A stretch of DNA of 64,000 bases from Paracoccaceae bacterium (GTDB lineage: Bacteria > Pseudomonadota > Alphaproteobacteria > Rhodobacterales > Rhodobacteraceae). Shown here one piece after another: positions 37,798 through 45,759 of this stretch. The notes beneath the pieces were generated by a model. That model saw only the letters and a program-made list of their open reading frames with translations. It was not told the DNA's origin and ran no database searches. The translations under genes and the position numbers were made by a program. The number at the start of each line of letters is the position of its first letter. Positions within the stretch are counted from its first letter, which is position 1. The stretch spans positions 656,198 through 720,197 of the forward strand of contig JAAFAB010000001.1 of assembly GCA_018222585.1 (NCBI GenBank), read 5' to 3'.

Positions 37798-38550
37798 TCA
37801 GACCAGCACCACCGGATGACCATCGTGCAGGGACACCTTGGCATCGGTGCCGAAAACGTCGCGCAGCAGGGCATCGGTGACCACCTCGCGCGCTGCGCCA
37901 TTGGCGGCCACCCGCCCCTCGTGCAGGGCGACGATGCGATCGGCGAACCGGGCGGCGTAATTGATGTCGTGCAGCACGATGACGACGGTCTTGCCGTCCT
38001 CGTCCGCCATCTGGCGCAGCAGCCGCATCAGGCTGCGCGCCCCGGCGATGTCGAGATTGTTCAGCGGCTCGTCCAGCAGCAGGTAGTCGGTGTCCTGGGC
38101 GAAGGCCATGGCGACGAAGGCGCGCTGGCGCTGCCCGCCCGAGATCTCGTCGAGGAAGCGGTGCCGCATGGGGCCGAGGCCGAAGCGCTCGATGGCGCTT
38201 TCGACGATGGCGCGGTCGCCCGGACCGGGGCGGCCCCGGTGCCAGGGATAGCGGCCGAAGCCGACCAGCTCCTCGACCCGCAGCCGGGCCGAGACATGGG
38301 TGCTCTGCGCCATGATCGCCAGGTGGCGGGCCAGCTCGCGGTCGCTGACCTCGCCGATCTTCATCGCGTCGATGTGGATCTCACCCTGGCGCAGCACGGC
38401 CAGCCGGGCGATCAGCGACAGCAGCGTCGACTTGCCCGCCCCGTTCGGCCCGATCAGCGCCGTTATGCCGCCCTTGGGGATGTCCAGCGAGATATCATGC
38501 AGGATCGGCGCCGGGCCGATGTGGTGAGAGACATTGCGGATGCGGATCAT
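37798..38550 (-). CDS. Iron-siderophore ABC transporter ATP-binding protein
   Basis: The 250-residue ATPase has Walker A GPNGAGKST (34-42), the signature SGGQRQRAFVAM near 136-147, Walker B DYLLLDEPLNNLD near 155-167 and the H-loop histidine in VVIVLHDINYAARFAD. This D-loop and the LHDINYAARF segment are typical of FepC/ViuC/CeuD siderophore transporters. The ATG overlaps the stop of the preceding permease by four bases. With the two permeases and the binding protein it completes one transporter, transcribed from the binding protein gene. Confidence 0.92.
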   Translation of the reverse strand: MIRIRNVSHHIGPAPILHDISLDIPKGGITALIGPNGAGKSTLLSLIARLAVLRQGEIHIDAMKIGEVSDRELARHLAIMAQSTHVSARLRVEELVGFGRYPWHRGRPGPGDRAIVESAIERFGLGPMRHRFLDEISGGQRQRAFVAMAFAQDTDYLLLDEPLNNLDIAGARSLMRLLRQMADEDGKTVVIVLHDINYAARFADRIVALHEGRVAANGAAREVVTDALLRDVFGTDAKVSLHDGHPVVLV

Positions 38551-39491
38551 GCGCGTCTCCGTTTCAGCAGGAGGAAGAGGAAGAGCGCCCCGCCGACCGC
38601 CTCGACCACCACCGAGATGGGGGTGGACAGGCCCATGACGCGCTCCAGCAGGGTCTGACCGGCGACCAGCACCACGGCACCGGTCAGCGCCGCCGAGGGC
38701 AGCAGGATGGCATGGCGTTCCGTGGGCGTGATGACATGGGCCAGCGCGCTGACGATCAGCCCGAAGAAGGCCGCCATCGGCCCGACCAGCGCCGTGGCCG
38801 AGGCGACCAGCACGCAGATAAGCACCAGCGCGATGGACTGGCCCCGGCGCGGCGGCTCGCCCAGTCCCAGGGCGATCTCGTCACCCAGACCCAGCACGTC
38901 CAGCCGTGCGCGCATCCGCCAGGCCGCCCAGAGAGCGGGCAGCGTGACAGCCGTGGTCAGTGCCAGCAGCACCCCGTCGACGGTGTTGAACCGGGCATAG
39001 GTGACGGTCACCACCACCGAGAACTCGGACGGGTCGATCAGCCGCTGGACGAAGCCGGTGGCAGAGCGCAGGAAGACCCCGAAGATGATGCCGGTGAGGA
39101 CCAGCCGCATCATCTCTCCGCGCGCGCCCCGGCGCAGCAGGGTGAACAGCACCAGCCCCAGCACCGACATCAGCCCGACGTTCAGCAGGAACAGCAGTAG
39201 CGCAGGCAGCCCGACATAGTCGGCCGAGCCGAGGGCGAAGACCAGCACCGTCTGGATCATGATGAAGAGCTGGTCGAAGCCGATGATCGAGGGCGTCAGG
39301 ATGCGGTTCTCGGTGATCGTCTGGAACAGCACCGTCGCCACCGACAGGCTGGCCCCGACCAGCACCAGCGCCGCCAGCTTCTGGCCCCGGAAGGGCAGCA
39401 GGAAGCTCCAGGAACCGCGTGCGTTGACGGTCATGTAGAGCAGGCAGGCCAGCGCGAGGGCCAGCGCCAGCCAGATCAGACGCCTAGCCAT
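38547..39491 (-). CDS. Iron-siderophore ABC transporter permease (second subunit)
   Basis: A 314-residue FecCD/BtuC-type permease with about nine membrane helices. The family pattern is GASLSVATVLFQTITENRILTPSIIGFDQLF near 46-76 and the cytoplasmic contact helix around ALGLGEPPRRGQSIALVLICVLVASATALVGPMAAFFGLIVSALAHVI. The TENRILTP variant with G-F-D matches the CeuC/FatC group. It overlaps the upstream permease by eight bases and the ATPase by four, so translation is coupled throughout. Confidence 0.9.
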   Translation of the reverse strand: MARRLIWLALALALACLLYMTVNARGSWSFLLPFRGQKLAALVLVGASLSVATVLFQTITENRILTPSIIGFDQLFIMIQTVLVFALGSADYVGLPALLLFLLNVGLMSVLGLVLFTLLRRGARGEMMRLVLTGIIFGVFLRSATGFVQRLIDPSEFSVVVTVTYARFNTVDGVLLALTTAVTLPALWAAWRMRARLDVLGLGDEIALGLGEPPRRGQSIALVLICVLVASATALVGPMAAFFGLIVSALAHVITPTERHAILLPSAALTGAVVLVAGQTLLERVMGLSTPISVVVEAVGGALFLFLLLKRRRA

Positions 39492-40407
39492 GCGACCGCT
39501 CCCGGTAGAGCAGGACCAGGAAGATCGCCGCCCCGGCCACGCCGACCAGGGTCGAGACCGGGATCTCGTAGGGGGCGCGCAGCACCCGGCCCAGGATATC
39601 GGCGGCCAGTACCAGCAGGGCGCCGGACAGGGCGGTGACCGGGATCGCCCGGCGCAGGTTGTCGCCCATGCGGCGGGCGACGATATTGGGCACGATCAGC
39701 CCGACGAAGGGAATGGCGCCGAGGGTGACGACGACCATCGCCGTGGTGATCGAGACCGCCACCAGCCCGGCCCCGGTCACCACCTTGGTATTCAGCCCCA
39801 GCCCCCGCGCCGCGTCCTCGCCGAGGCTCATCACCGTCAGCCGGTCGGCGATCAGCCAGCAGGCGGCGGCGGCCAGCCCGGCCAGCCAGAGCAATTCGTA
39901 GCGCCCCGCAAGAACGCCGGACAGCTCTCCGGTCAGCCAGGTGCCGACGAATTGCAGCATGTCGGTCTGGAAGGCAAAGAAGGTGACCAGCCCCTCGATC
40001 AGCCCGCCGTAGATCAGCGCCACCAGCGGCACCAGCAGCGGCTGGGTCGGCGGCAGCGGGCGCAGGATCATCAGCAGCCCGACCGAACCGATCAGCGTGG
40101 TCAGCGCGGCGATCGACATCTTCGCCCAGATGGCGGTGGCCGGGAACAGCAGCGTGGCGATCAGCACGCCCATGGCCGCCGACTGGCCGGCGCCGGCGCT
40201 TATCGGCTCGACGAAGCGGTTGCGGGCAAGGATCTGCATGATCTGCCCCGAGACCGCCAGCGCCGCCCCCGCCAGGATCGCCGCCAGGGTGCGCGGGATG
40301 CGGCTGACCAGCAGCAGTCGCTGCCCCTCGGGATCATGCAGGACATCGCCAAGCGTCACCGGCACGGCGCCGATGAACAGCGACAGAACGGCAAGCGGCC
40401 CCAGCAC
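39484..40407 (-). CDS. Iron-siderophore ABC transporter permease (first subunit); true start may be an upstream CTG
   Basis: A 307-residue FecCD-type permease with GAALAVSGQIMQILARNRFVEPISAGAGQSAAMG near 48-81 and TLGAIPFVGLIVPNIVARRMGDNLRR in the coupling-helix region. The annotated GTG at 40407 lacks a ribosome site and cuts the first membrane helix short. An in-frame CTG at 40447-40449 follows GGAG at eight bases and would add MKRPAIPLYLAAL-like residues, restoring the usual basic N terminus and full first helix (321 residues). No ATG, GTG or TTG lies between them and the binding protein's stop codon. Product identity does not depend on this choice. Confidence 0.88.
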   Translation of the reverse strand: MLGPLAVLSLFIGAVPVTLGDVLHDPEGQRLLLVSRIPRTLAAILAGAALAVSGQIMQILARNRFVEPISAGAGQSAAMGVLIATLLFPATAIWAKMSIAALTTLIGSVGLLMILRPLPPTQPLLVPLVALIYGGLIEGLVTFFAFQTDMLQFVGTWLTGELSGVLAGRYELLWLAGLAAAACWLIADRLTVMSLGEDAARGLGLNTKVVTGAGLVAVSITTAMVVVTLGAIPFVGLIVPNIVARRMGDNLRRAIPVTALSGALLVLAADILGRVLRAPYEIPVSTLVGVAGAAIFLVLLYRERSHG

Positions 40408-40454
40408 TGCCAGGGCCGCAAGATAGAGCGGGATCGCAGGGCGTTTCAGGGGAC

Positions 40455-41378
40455 TTACTCCGTCAGGCCCGCGGTGATTTCGTCCAGCACGGTCATGATC
40501 GAGGTCGCGCCGCCGCTGCTGATGTAGATCTCGGGGGCCGACAGGAAGAGCACGCGGCCCTCGGCCCAGGCCTTGGTGCCGCGCACCAGCTCGTTGTCCA
40601 GCGTGGCCCGGCCGCTTTGCGCCTCGGGGTTCACCGCGGTGCCCCGGTCGATCACGATCAGCGTGTCGGGATCCACGTCGGCGATGAACTCGAACGAGAC
40701 CGCCTCGCCATGGGTCGAGGCTTCGATGCCCTCCGCCGCCTCGGGCCAGTCAAGCGCCGTGTGAAGCCAGCCAAAGCGCGAGCCCGCGCCGTAGGTCGAG
40801 ACCTTCGGGCCGTTGGTCAGCACGATCAGCGCCTTGCCGCCACGGGCCGCAACGGCATCGCGGGCGGCGGCCAGCTTGGCCTCGATCTCGGCGGTCAGCT
40901 CGGCCGCCTTCTCCTGTTCGTCCAGCAGGTCACCGAAGGCAGTGATCTGCGCCAGCCCGTCGGTGATCGCCTGCGGGCCGACGGTCATGTCGGCGACGGG
41001 GGCGATGCCTTCCAGCGCCTCCTTCTGCTTCAGCGAGCGGGCGCCGACCAGGATCAGGTCGGGCTGCATGGCGGCGACGGCCTCGAATTCCGGCTCGAAG
41101 AGGGTGCCCACGGGCACGGCATCGGTCACCTGCGCGGCGATACTGGCCACGAAGAGCGGATCCGGCACGCCGGCGGGCGGATGGCCGAGGGCGGCCAGCG
41201 TGTCCACGGCGGCGATCTCGTAGGCGATGATGGTCCGCGGCGCGGCCGGAAGATCCAGCGGGCCGGCGGCGGTCTGCAACGTGACAGGCTCTGCCGCAGC
41301 GGGCAGCGCCAGAAGCACTGTAGCGGCCAGCATCACGGGGCGCAGGGCGCGGCCAAGGGCGGGGCGGAACAGGCGCAT
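40455..41378 (-). CDS. Siderophore-binding periplasmic protein of an iron ABC transporter
   Basis: The 307-residue protein begins with a signal peptide (RALRPVMLAATVLLALPAAAEP, cut near residue 28) and has the class III helical-backbone binding fold: PAAPRTIIAYEIAAVDTLAALGHPPAGVP, FEPEFEAVAAMQPDLILVGARS and LIVIDRGTA. It resembles the FatB/CeuE/YclQ group that binds catecholate siderophores. The ATG at 41378 follows GGAG. It is the first gene of a four-gene transporter (binding protein, permease, permease, ATPase). It diverges from the DUF2218 gene across 138 bases that must contain both promoters. Confidence 0.88.
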   Translation of the reverse strand: MRLFRPALGRALRPVMLAATVLLALPAAAEPVTLQTAAGPLDLPAAPRTIIAYEIAAVDTLAALGHPPAGVPDPLFVASIAAQVTDAVPVGTLFEPEFEAVAAMQPDLILVGARSLKQKEALEGIAPVADMTVGPQAITDGLAQITAFGDLLDEQEKAAELTAEIEAKLAAARDAVAARGGKALIVLTNGPKVSTYGAGSRFGWLHTALDWPEAAEGIEASTHGEAVSFEFIADVDPDTLIVIDRGTAVNPEAQSGRATLDNELVRGTKAWAEGRVLFLSAPEIYISSGGATSIMTVLDEITAGLTE

Positions 41379-41459
41379 CAGGGGTCTCCGGGTCGCGGGA
41401 AATCTCCGGTGGCGCGCCCGGACGGGCTGGCTGGCGGCGTCACTCCTCGGGCTATCCGG

Positions 41460-41488
41460 TTGTCCCGGCCCGGTCAAGAACATACCTT
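41460..41488 (+). promoter_or_regulatory. Possible promoter of the DUF2218 gene
   Basis: TTGTCC (41460-41465) and TACCTT (41483-41488) are 17 bases apart. The predicted start is about 20 bases before the ATG at 41517. The minus-strand promoter of the siderophore operon must overlap the same region. Confidence 0.35.
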
Positions 41489-41516
41489 AGTGAAAGAATC
41501 AGAGAAAGATGCCACC

Positions 41517-41804
41517 ATGCTCGCAGCCCGAAGCACCTTCGAAACCGGCAACGGTTCGAAATACATGCAACAGCTTCTCAAGCACTTTGCCCACAAGATC
41601 GACGTCGAATACGACGAAAGCGACGGTCGCGCCGCCCTGCCGACCGGCCCCGCCACCCTGCGTGCCGATGCGCAGGGGCTTCACATGCAGGTGACAGCGC
41701 CCGACGCCGAGGGGCTGGAGCGCGCCAAGCACATCATCGAGTCCCATCTGGTGCGCTTTGCCTTCCGCGACAACCTGGAGCGGCTGGACTGGGTCGCAGC
41801 CTGA
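41517..41804 (+). CDS. DUF2218 small protein next to the siderophore transporter
   Basis: The 95-residue protein matches DUF2218: KYMQQLLKHFAHKIDVEYDESDGRAALPTGPATLRA (15-50) and a C-terminal SHLVRFAFRDNLERLDW. The family has unknown function and is frequently found beside siderophore uptake genes, as here, where it diverges from the siderophore-binding protein. A role in handling or releasing iron from the imported chelate is only a guess. A longer reading from GTG at 41490 is possible; ATG at 41517 gives the family N terminus. Confidence 0.82.
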   Translation: MLAARSTFETGNGSKYMQQLLKHFAHKIDVEYDESDGRAALPTGPATLRADAQGLHMQVTAPDAEGLERAKHIIESHLVRFAFRDNLERLDWVAA

Positions 41805-41905
41805 CCGGGGGGATTGCATCCCCCTGCTCCCGCCACCCCGGTCCACGCCACAACCGCCGCCCGGCCCTTCGGTCGCCCGGTCGCTTTGACAGGGGCGCGA
41901 CGACC

Positions 41906-42145
41906 TCAGAACGCCTTGAAGGTCAGCGTGGTCAGGGTCCGCTCGATCCCCTCGATGCCCTTGAAGCACTCATCGACGAACAGGCCGATATCGCTGCCTT
42001 CCGGCGGATAGACCTTCAACAGGAGGTCGAAATCCCCGGAGGTCGAGTAGAGTTCGGAATGGAACTCGCGCAGGAGGATCGCATTGGCGACCTCGTAAGT
42101 CTGTCCCGGGGTGCAGCGGATCTGAATGATGAGCGGCGTGGTCAT
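41906..42145 (-). CDS. Stand-alone Lrp/AsnC ligand-binding (RAM) domain protein
   Basis: The 79-residue protein consists only of the RAM domain of Lrp/AsnC regulators (IIQIRCTPGQTYEVANAILLREFHSELYSTSGDFDLLLKVYPPEGSDIGLFVDECFKGIEGIERTLTTLTFKAF) with no helix-turn-helix. Such stand-alone domains bind small effectors such as amino acids and can pair with full-length regulators. AAAGGACG precedes the ATG at 42145. It sits on the minus strand between DUF2218 and the Liv transporter genes, which could relate it to amino-acid sensing, although no link is shown. Confidence 0.85.
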   Translation of the reverse strand: MTTPLIIQIRCTPGQTYEVANAILLREFHSELYSTSGDFDLLLKVYPPEGSDIGLFVDECFKGIEGIERTLTTLTFKAF

Positions 42146-42288
42146 GGGTCGTCCTTTCGCGTGGTCCGGCCAGAGAGTGCGCCGGGCAGCGGGCAGGTGC
42201 AAGCGGGGAACAGCCGTCTCAGGCCGCCGGCAGGAGGGGTGTCCCCGGAAGAGCCACCCGGCCCGCCCGCCGGGGCTCCGCCCGTTCG

Positions 42289-42391
42289 CGCCTCAAACTC
42301 TTCCCCGGAGAGTTTGCCCTTCGGGATAGACGCTCACCGCCTCAAACTCTCCCCGGCGAGTTTGCCAGGCTGCGCCCGGATCGGCGCTCAC
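42289..42391. repeat. Two tandem REP-like units with internal palindromes
   Basis: Unit 1 (42289-42337) and unit 2 (42338-42391) each start CGCCTCAAACTCT, contain an inverted repeat (CAAACTCT with AGAGTTTG; CAAACTC with GAGTTTG) around TCCCCGG, and end in CGCTCAC. The second CGCTCAC runs into the livF stop codon. About 50 bases each, they resemble palindromic interspersed repeats. They probably form 3' hairpins for the liv transcript, which is read toward them on the minus strand. Confidence 0.75.
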
Positions 42392-43080
42392 ACATGCAGA
42401 TAGCTCTCCTTCACGCGGCCCTTGTCGGCCAGAAGGTCGGCATTGCTGCCGCTCCAGGCCACCTGACCCTTCTCCAGCACGTAGTGGCGGTCCGCGAACC
42501 GGCTCAGCGCGTCGGCGTTCTTGTCGATCACAAGGATCGAGGCGCCCTCGTCGCGGATGCGGCGAAGACAGGACCAGATCTCTTCGCGGATCAGCGGCGC
42601 CAGCCCCTCGGTCGCCTCGTCCAGCACCACCAGCTGCGGGTTGGTCATCAGCGCCCGACCCACGGCCAGCATCTGCTGCTCACCACCCGAAAGCTGGTCG
42701 CCCATGTTGCGCCGCCGCTCCTCCAGGCGCGGGAACAGCGACCAGATCGCCTGAAGCGACCAGGGACCGCCGCGCCGGGCGGTGGCCACCAGGTTCTCTT
42801 CCACGCTGAGGTTCGGGAAGACCTGCCGTCCCTCGGGCACCAGGCCCAGACCGGCGCGGGCCCGGGCATGGGCCCCGGCGCGGGTCATGTCGCGTCCCGC
42901 GATCTCGATCCGGCCCCCCCGCACGGGCAGAAGACCGAACAGCGTCGAGACCGTCGTGGTCTTGCCCATGCCGTTGCGCCCCATCAGGGTGACGACCTCT
43001 CCGGCGCCGACCGCAAGATCGACACCGAACAGCACCTGTGCCGCGCCGTACCCGGCTTCCAGCGCCTCGATCTTCAGCAT
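42388..43080 (-). CDS. livF: Branched-chain amino acid ABC transporter ATP-binding protein LivF
   Basis: The 230-residue ATPase has Walker A GRNGMGKTT near 34-42, an LSGGEQQMLAVGRALM signature near 133-147, Walker B LVVLDEATEGLAP and the LivF-specific GLGLVPEGRQVFPNLSVEENL stretch near 78-98. LivF and LivG form the ATPase pair of a Liv/HAAT-type importer. The start shares its A with the last base of the livG stop (TGATG); a GTG codon before it is an alternative start. The gene ends in a REP-like repeat. Confidence 0.93.
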   Translation of the reverse strand: MLKIEALEAGYGAAQVLFGVDLAVGAGEVVTLMGRNGMGKTTTVSTLFGLLPVRGGRIEIAGRDMTRAGAHARARAGLGLVPEGRQVFPNLSVEENLVATARRGGPWSLQAIWSLFPRLEERRRNMGDQLSGGEQQMLAVGRALMTNPQLVVLDEATEGLAPLIREEIWSCLRRIRDEGASILVIDKNADALSRFADRHYVLEKGQVAWSGSNADLLADKGRVKESYLHV

Positions 43081-43826
43081 CACGCGCCCTCCCCCAGGTA
43101 GGCCGCCCGCACGGCCGGATCGGCGCGCACCGCCTCGGGGCTGCCGGTGGCCGCAATGGCCCCGTAAACCAGCACCGAGACCCGGTCGGCCAGTTGGAAG
43201 ACCGCATCCATGTCATGTTCGATCAGCACGATGGTCAGCCGAGACTTCAGCCGCTGCATCAGGGCGATCAGCCGCTCTGCCTCCTGCCCGCCGGTGCCGG
43301 CCAGCGGCTCGTCCAGCAGCAGCAGGCGGGGCTTGGTGGCCAGGGCCACGGCAAGCTCCAACTGGCGCTGCTCGCCATGGGACAACGCCGAGGCGAGGAC
43401 CGAGGCACGATCGGCCAGGCCGACCTCCTCAAGCGCGACGCGGGCCTGGGCATTGGTGATCTCTTCGTCCCCCGCATCGCGCCAGAACCGGAACGAGCTG
43501 CCCGAGCGCGCCTGCACCGCCAGCGCGACGTTTTCCAGCACGCTCATACCGGGCAGCAGCGCGGTGATCTGGAAGCTGCGCGCCAGTCCCCGCCGCACCC
43601 GGGTCGCCATGTCCAGATGGGTGATGTCCTCTCCGTCATAAAGCACCAGCCCGCTGTCGGGCGAAAGCTGACCCGAAAGCTGGGCGATCAGCGTGGTCTT
43701 TCCTGCGCCATTTGGGCCGATCACGGCGTGCAACTCCCCCTCGGCGACGGACAGGGACACACCGTCCGTCACGGCCAGCGCGCCGAAGCTCTTGCGCAGA
43801 TCGCGGATTTCCAGCAGCTCAGACAT
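43080..43826 (-). CDS. livG: Branched-chain amino acid ABC transporter ATP-binding protein LivG
   Basis: The 248-residue ATPase carries Walker A GPNGAGKTT near 36-44, the LivG-type RRGLARSFQITALLPGMSVLENVALAVQ segment near 78-105, LSHGEQRQLELAVAL as signature and LLLLDEPLAGTGGQE as Walker B. In place of the more usual LSGG there is LSHGEQR, a variant common in LivG. Coupled to livM upstream by an eight-base overlap and to livF downstream by a one-base overlap. Confidence 0.93.
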   Translation of the reverse strand: MSELLEIRDLRKSFGALAVTDGVSLSVAEGELHAVIGPNGAGKTTLIAQLSGQLSPDSGLVLYDGEDITHLDMATRVRRGLARSFQITALLPGMSVLENVALAVQARSGSSFRFWRDAGDEEITNAQARVALEEVGLADRASVLASALSHGEQRQLELAVALATKPRLLLLDEPLAGTGGQEAERLIALMQRLKSRLTIVLIEHDMDAVFQLADRVSVLVYGAIAATGSPEAVRADPAVRAAYLGEGA

Positions 43827-44775
43827 CCTTCGACCCTCCGATCCCCAGACGTTTCGCCAGCCCGGTCAGACCGTCGGGCGAGAACAGCACGACCAGCACC
43901 AGCACCAGCCCGAAACCAAGCCGCCAGTGGTCCGAGAAGATGGCCAGCACCTCTTCCAGCCCGACCGCCACCAGCGCGCCGGCAACGGCGCCGGTCAGCG
44001 TGCCGATGCCGCCGAAGACCAGCATGACGATCAACTCTCCCGAGCGGTGCCAGCCCATGTAGGCGGGCGAGACATATTCGGTCAGGTTCGCCAGCAGCAC
44101 GCCCGCGACGGAACACAGGCAGGCGGCGATCACGTAGGCGATAAGCTGGTAGGGGAAGGGCCGGTAGCCCATGGCCTGCATCCTCAGCGCGTTCTCGCGG
44201 GTGCCCTTCAGCACCCGCCCGAAGCGCGATCCCGTCAGCCGGTAAAGCCCCGCATAGATCGCCACCAGCGCGCCAAGCGTGACGTAGTAAAGCGCCAGGT
44301 CGCCCTCAAGCGACACCCCCAGCAGGGACGAGCGCGCCTGCAGTGCCACCCCGTCGTCACCGCCAAGAGAGCTTTGGGCGACGAAGAAAAAGTAGGCCAT
44401 CTGGGCGAAGGCCAGCGTGATCATGATGAAGTAGACGCCCTTCGTGCGCAGGCTGATCGCGCCGGTAACCAGCGCGAAGCCTGCCGACATTGCCATGCCC
44501 AGCAGGATCTGCGCCAGCAGGTCCGACACGCCCCAGCGGGCGCCCAGCGCCACCGCATAGGCGCCGAAGCCGAGGTAGGCCGCATGGCCGAAGCTGACCA
44601 TGGCGCCATAGCCCAGGATCAGGTCCAGCGACAGCGCGGCAATGGCGAAGACCAGCATCCGGTTGGCAACCACGGTCAGGAAGGGATCGCCCAGGGCCGT
44701 GACCAAGGGCGGCACCAGCGCCATCAGCACGAACAGCGCCAGCGCGGCTTTCAGGCGGGGGGCAAGCGCGCTCAT
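43819..44775 (-). CDS. livM: Branched-chain amino acid ABC transporter permease LivM
   Basis: The 318-residue permease has about nine membrane segments and the LivM signature ALSLDLILGYGAMVSFGHAAYLGFGAYAVAL near 47-77, a cytoplasmic coupling region SRFGRVLKGTRENALRMQAMGYRPF, and GELIVMLVFGGIGTLTGAVAGALVAVGLEEVL. It pairs with LivH. Its start overlaps the livH stop by four bases and its end overlaps livG by eight, so the permease and ATPase genes are translated as one unit. Confidence 0.93.
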   Translation of the reverse strand: MSALAPRLKAALALFVLMALVPPLVTALGDPFLTVVANRMLVFAIAALSLDLILGYGAMVSFGHAAYLGFGAYAVALGARWGVSDLLAQILLGMAMSAGFALVTGAISLRTKGVYFIMITLAFAQMAYFFFVAQSSLGGDDGVALQARSSLLGVSLEGDLALYYVTLGALVAIYAGLYRLTGSRFGRVLKGTRENALRMQAMGYRPFPYQLIAYVIAACLCSVAGVLLANLTEYVSPAYMGWHRSGELIVMLVFGGIGTLTGAVAGALVAVGLEEVLAIFSDHWRLGFGLVLVLVVLFSPDGLTGLAKRLGIGGSKDV

Positions 44776-45695
44776 TTCGCGCCCTTCCGTCCGAACAGCC
44801 CCGTGGGCGACCAGAACAGCACGGCCGCCATCAGCAGGTAGACCAGCATCGGTGCCAGCATCCGCCCCGTCTGCGCGGCGGCCGAAGGATCCATCACCAT
44901 GCGCAGCCAGATCGGCCCGAAGGTTCGGCCCACGGTATCGACCACGCCCACTAGGATCGCCGCCAGGAAAGCACCCCGGATGGAGCCGACGCCGCCGATG
45001 ACGATCACGACGAAGGTCAGGATCAGGATGCTCTCTCCCATGCCGGGATCGACCGAGAGAATCGGTGCCACGATGGCGCCGGCAAAGCCCGCCAGCATCG
45101 CCCCGAAGGCGAAGACCAGCATGAACAGCCGCGAGATATCGACACCCAGCGCCGCCACCATGGGCCGGTTGCTGGCGCCCGCGCGCAACAGCATCCCGGC
45201 GCGGGTGTGATTGATCAGCGCCCAGAGCCCCACCGCACTGGCCAGCCCCGCGGCGATGACGGCGATCCGGTAGACCGGGTATTTCAGCGGCCCGGCCAGC
45301 GGCACGGACCCCGACAGCAGCGCCGGCATGTCGACGTTCAGCGGGGCCGAGCCCCAGAGGATGCGCACGCCTTCGCTGAGCATCAGGATCAACCCGAAGG
45401 TAGCCAGCACCTGATCGAGGTGGGATCTGTCGTAAAGCCTTCGGAAGACGAGGAATTCCAGCACCAGCCCGAAGACCAGCGTGGCGGGCATGGCCAGCAA
45501 AAGGCCCAGCCAGAAACTGCCCGTCAGCCCGGCGAAGGTGGCCATCAGGTAGGCCCCCACCATGTAGAGCACCCCATGCGCCAGGTTGATGAAATCCATG
45601 ATCCCGAAGACCAGCGTCAGCCCGGCGGCGACGAGGAACAGCAGGATGCCGAACTGCGCGCCATTGAGAAGCTGCAGCAGGAAGAGATTGGTCAC
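44772..45695 (-). CDS. livH: Branched-chain amino acid ABC transporter permease LivH
   Basis: The 307-residue permease carries the LivH signature GLTLVFGIMDFINLAHGVLYMVGAYL near 25-50, HTRAGMLLRAGASNRPMVAALGVD, and FVVIVIGGVGSIRGAFLAAILVGVVDTVGRTF. It is separated from the binding protein gene by a strong hairpin, while it overlaps livM by four bases. Less LivH than binding protein is therefore expected. Confidence 0.93.
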   Translation of the reverse strand: MTNLFLLQLLNGAQFGILLFLVAAGLTLVFGIMDFINLAHGVLYMVGAYLMATFAGLTGSFWLGLLLAMPATLVFGLVLEFLVFRRLYDRSHLDQVLATFGLILMLSEGVRILWGSAPLNVDMPALLSGSVPLAGPLKYPVYRIAVIAAGLASAVGLWALINHTRAGMLLRAGASNRPMVAALGVDISRLFMLVFAFGAMLAGFAGAIVAPILSVDPGMGESILILTFVVIVIGGVGSIRGAFLAAILVGVVDTVGRTFGPIWLRMVMDPSAAAQTGRMLAPMLVYLLMAAVLFWSPTGLFGRKGAK

Positions 45696-45714
45696 GGCCG
45701 TCTCCGAAAGCGAA

Positions 45715-45737
45715 GGGGCCGGGTCAGACCCGGCCCC
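45715..45737 (-). terminator. Intercistronic hairpin between the Liv binding protein and livH
   Basis: GGGGCCGGGT (45715-45724) and ACCCGGCCCC (45728-45737) form a perfect 10-bp stem with a three-base loop, followed on the minus strand by TTCGCTTT. It probably acts as a partial terminator or RNA stabiliser, raising the binding protein above the membrane parts. Confidence 0.6.
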
Positions 45738-45759
45738 GCCTGCACCCCGTCAGGGATGC

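Noticed and set aside
42146-42288. Attachment site or integron-like element beside the tandem repeat
   Set aside because: The repeat does not flank a gene cassette and no integrase or target duplication is visible; a REP-like element is simpler.
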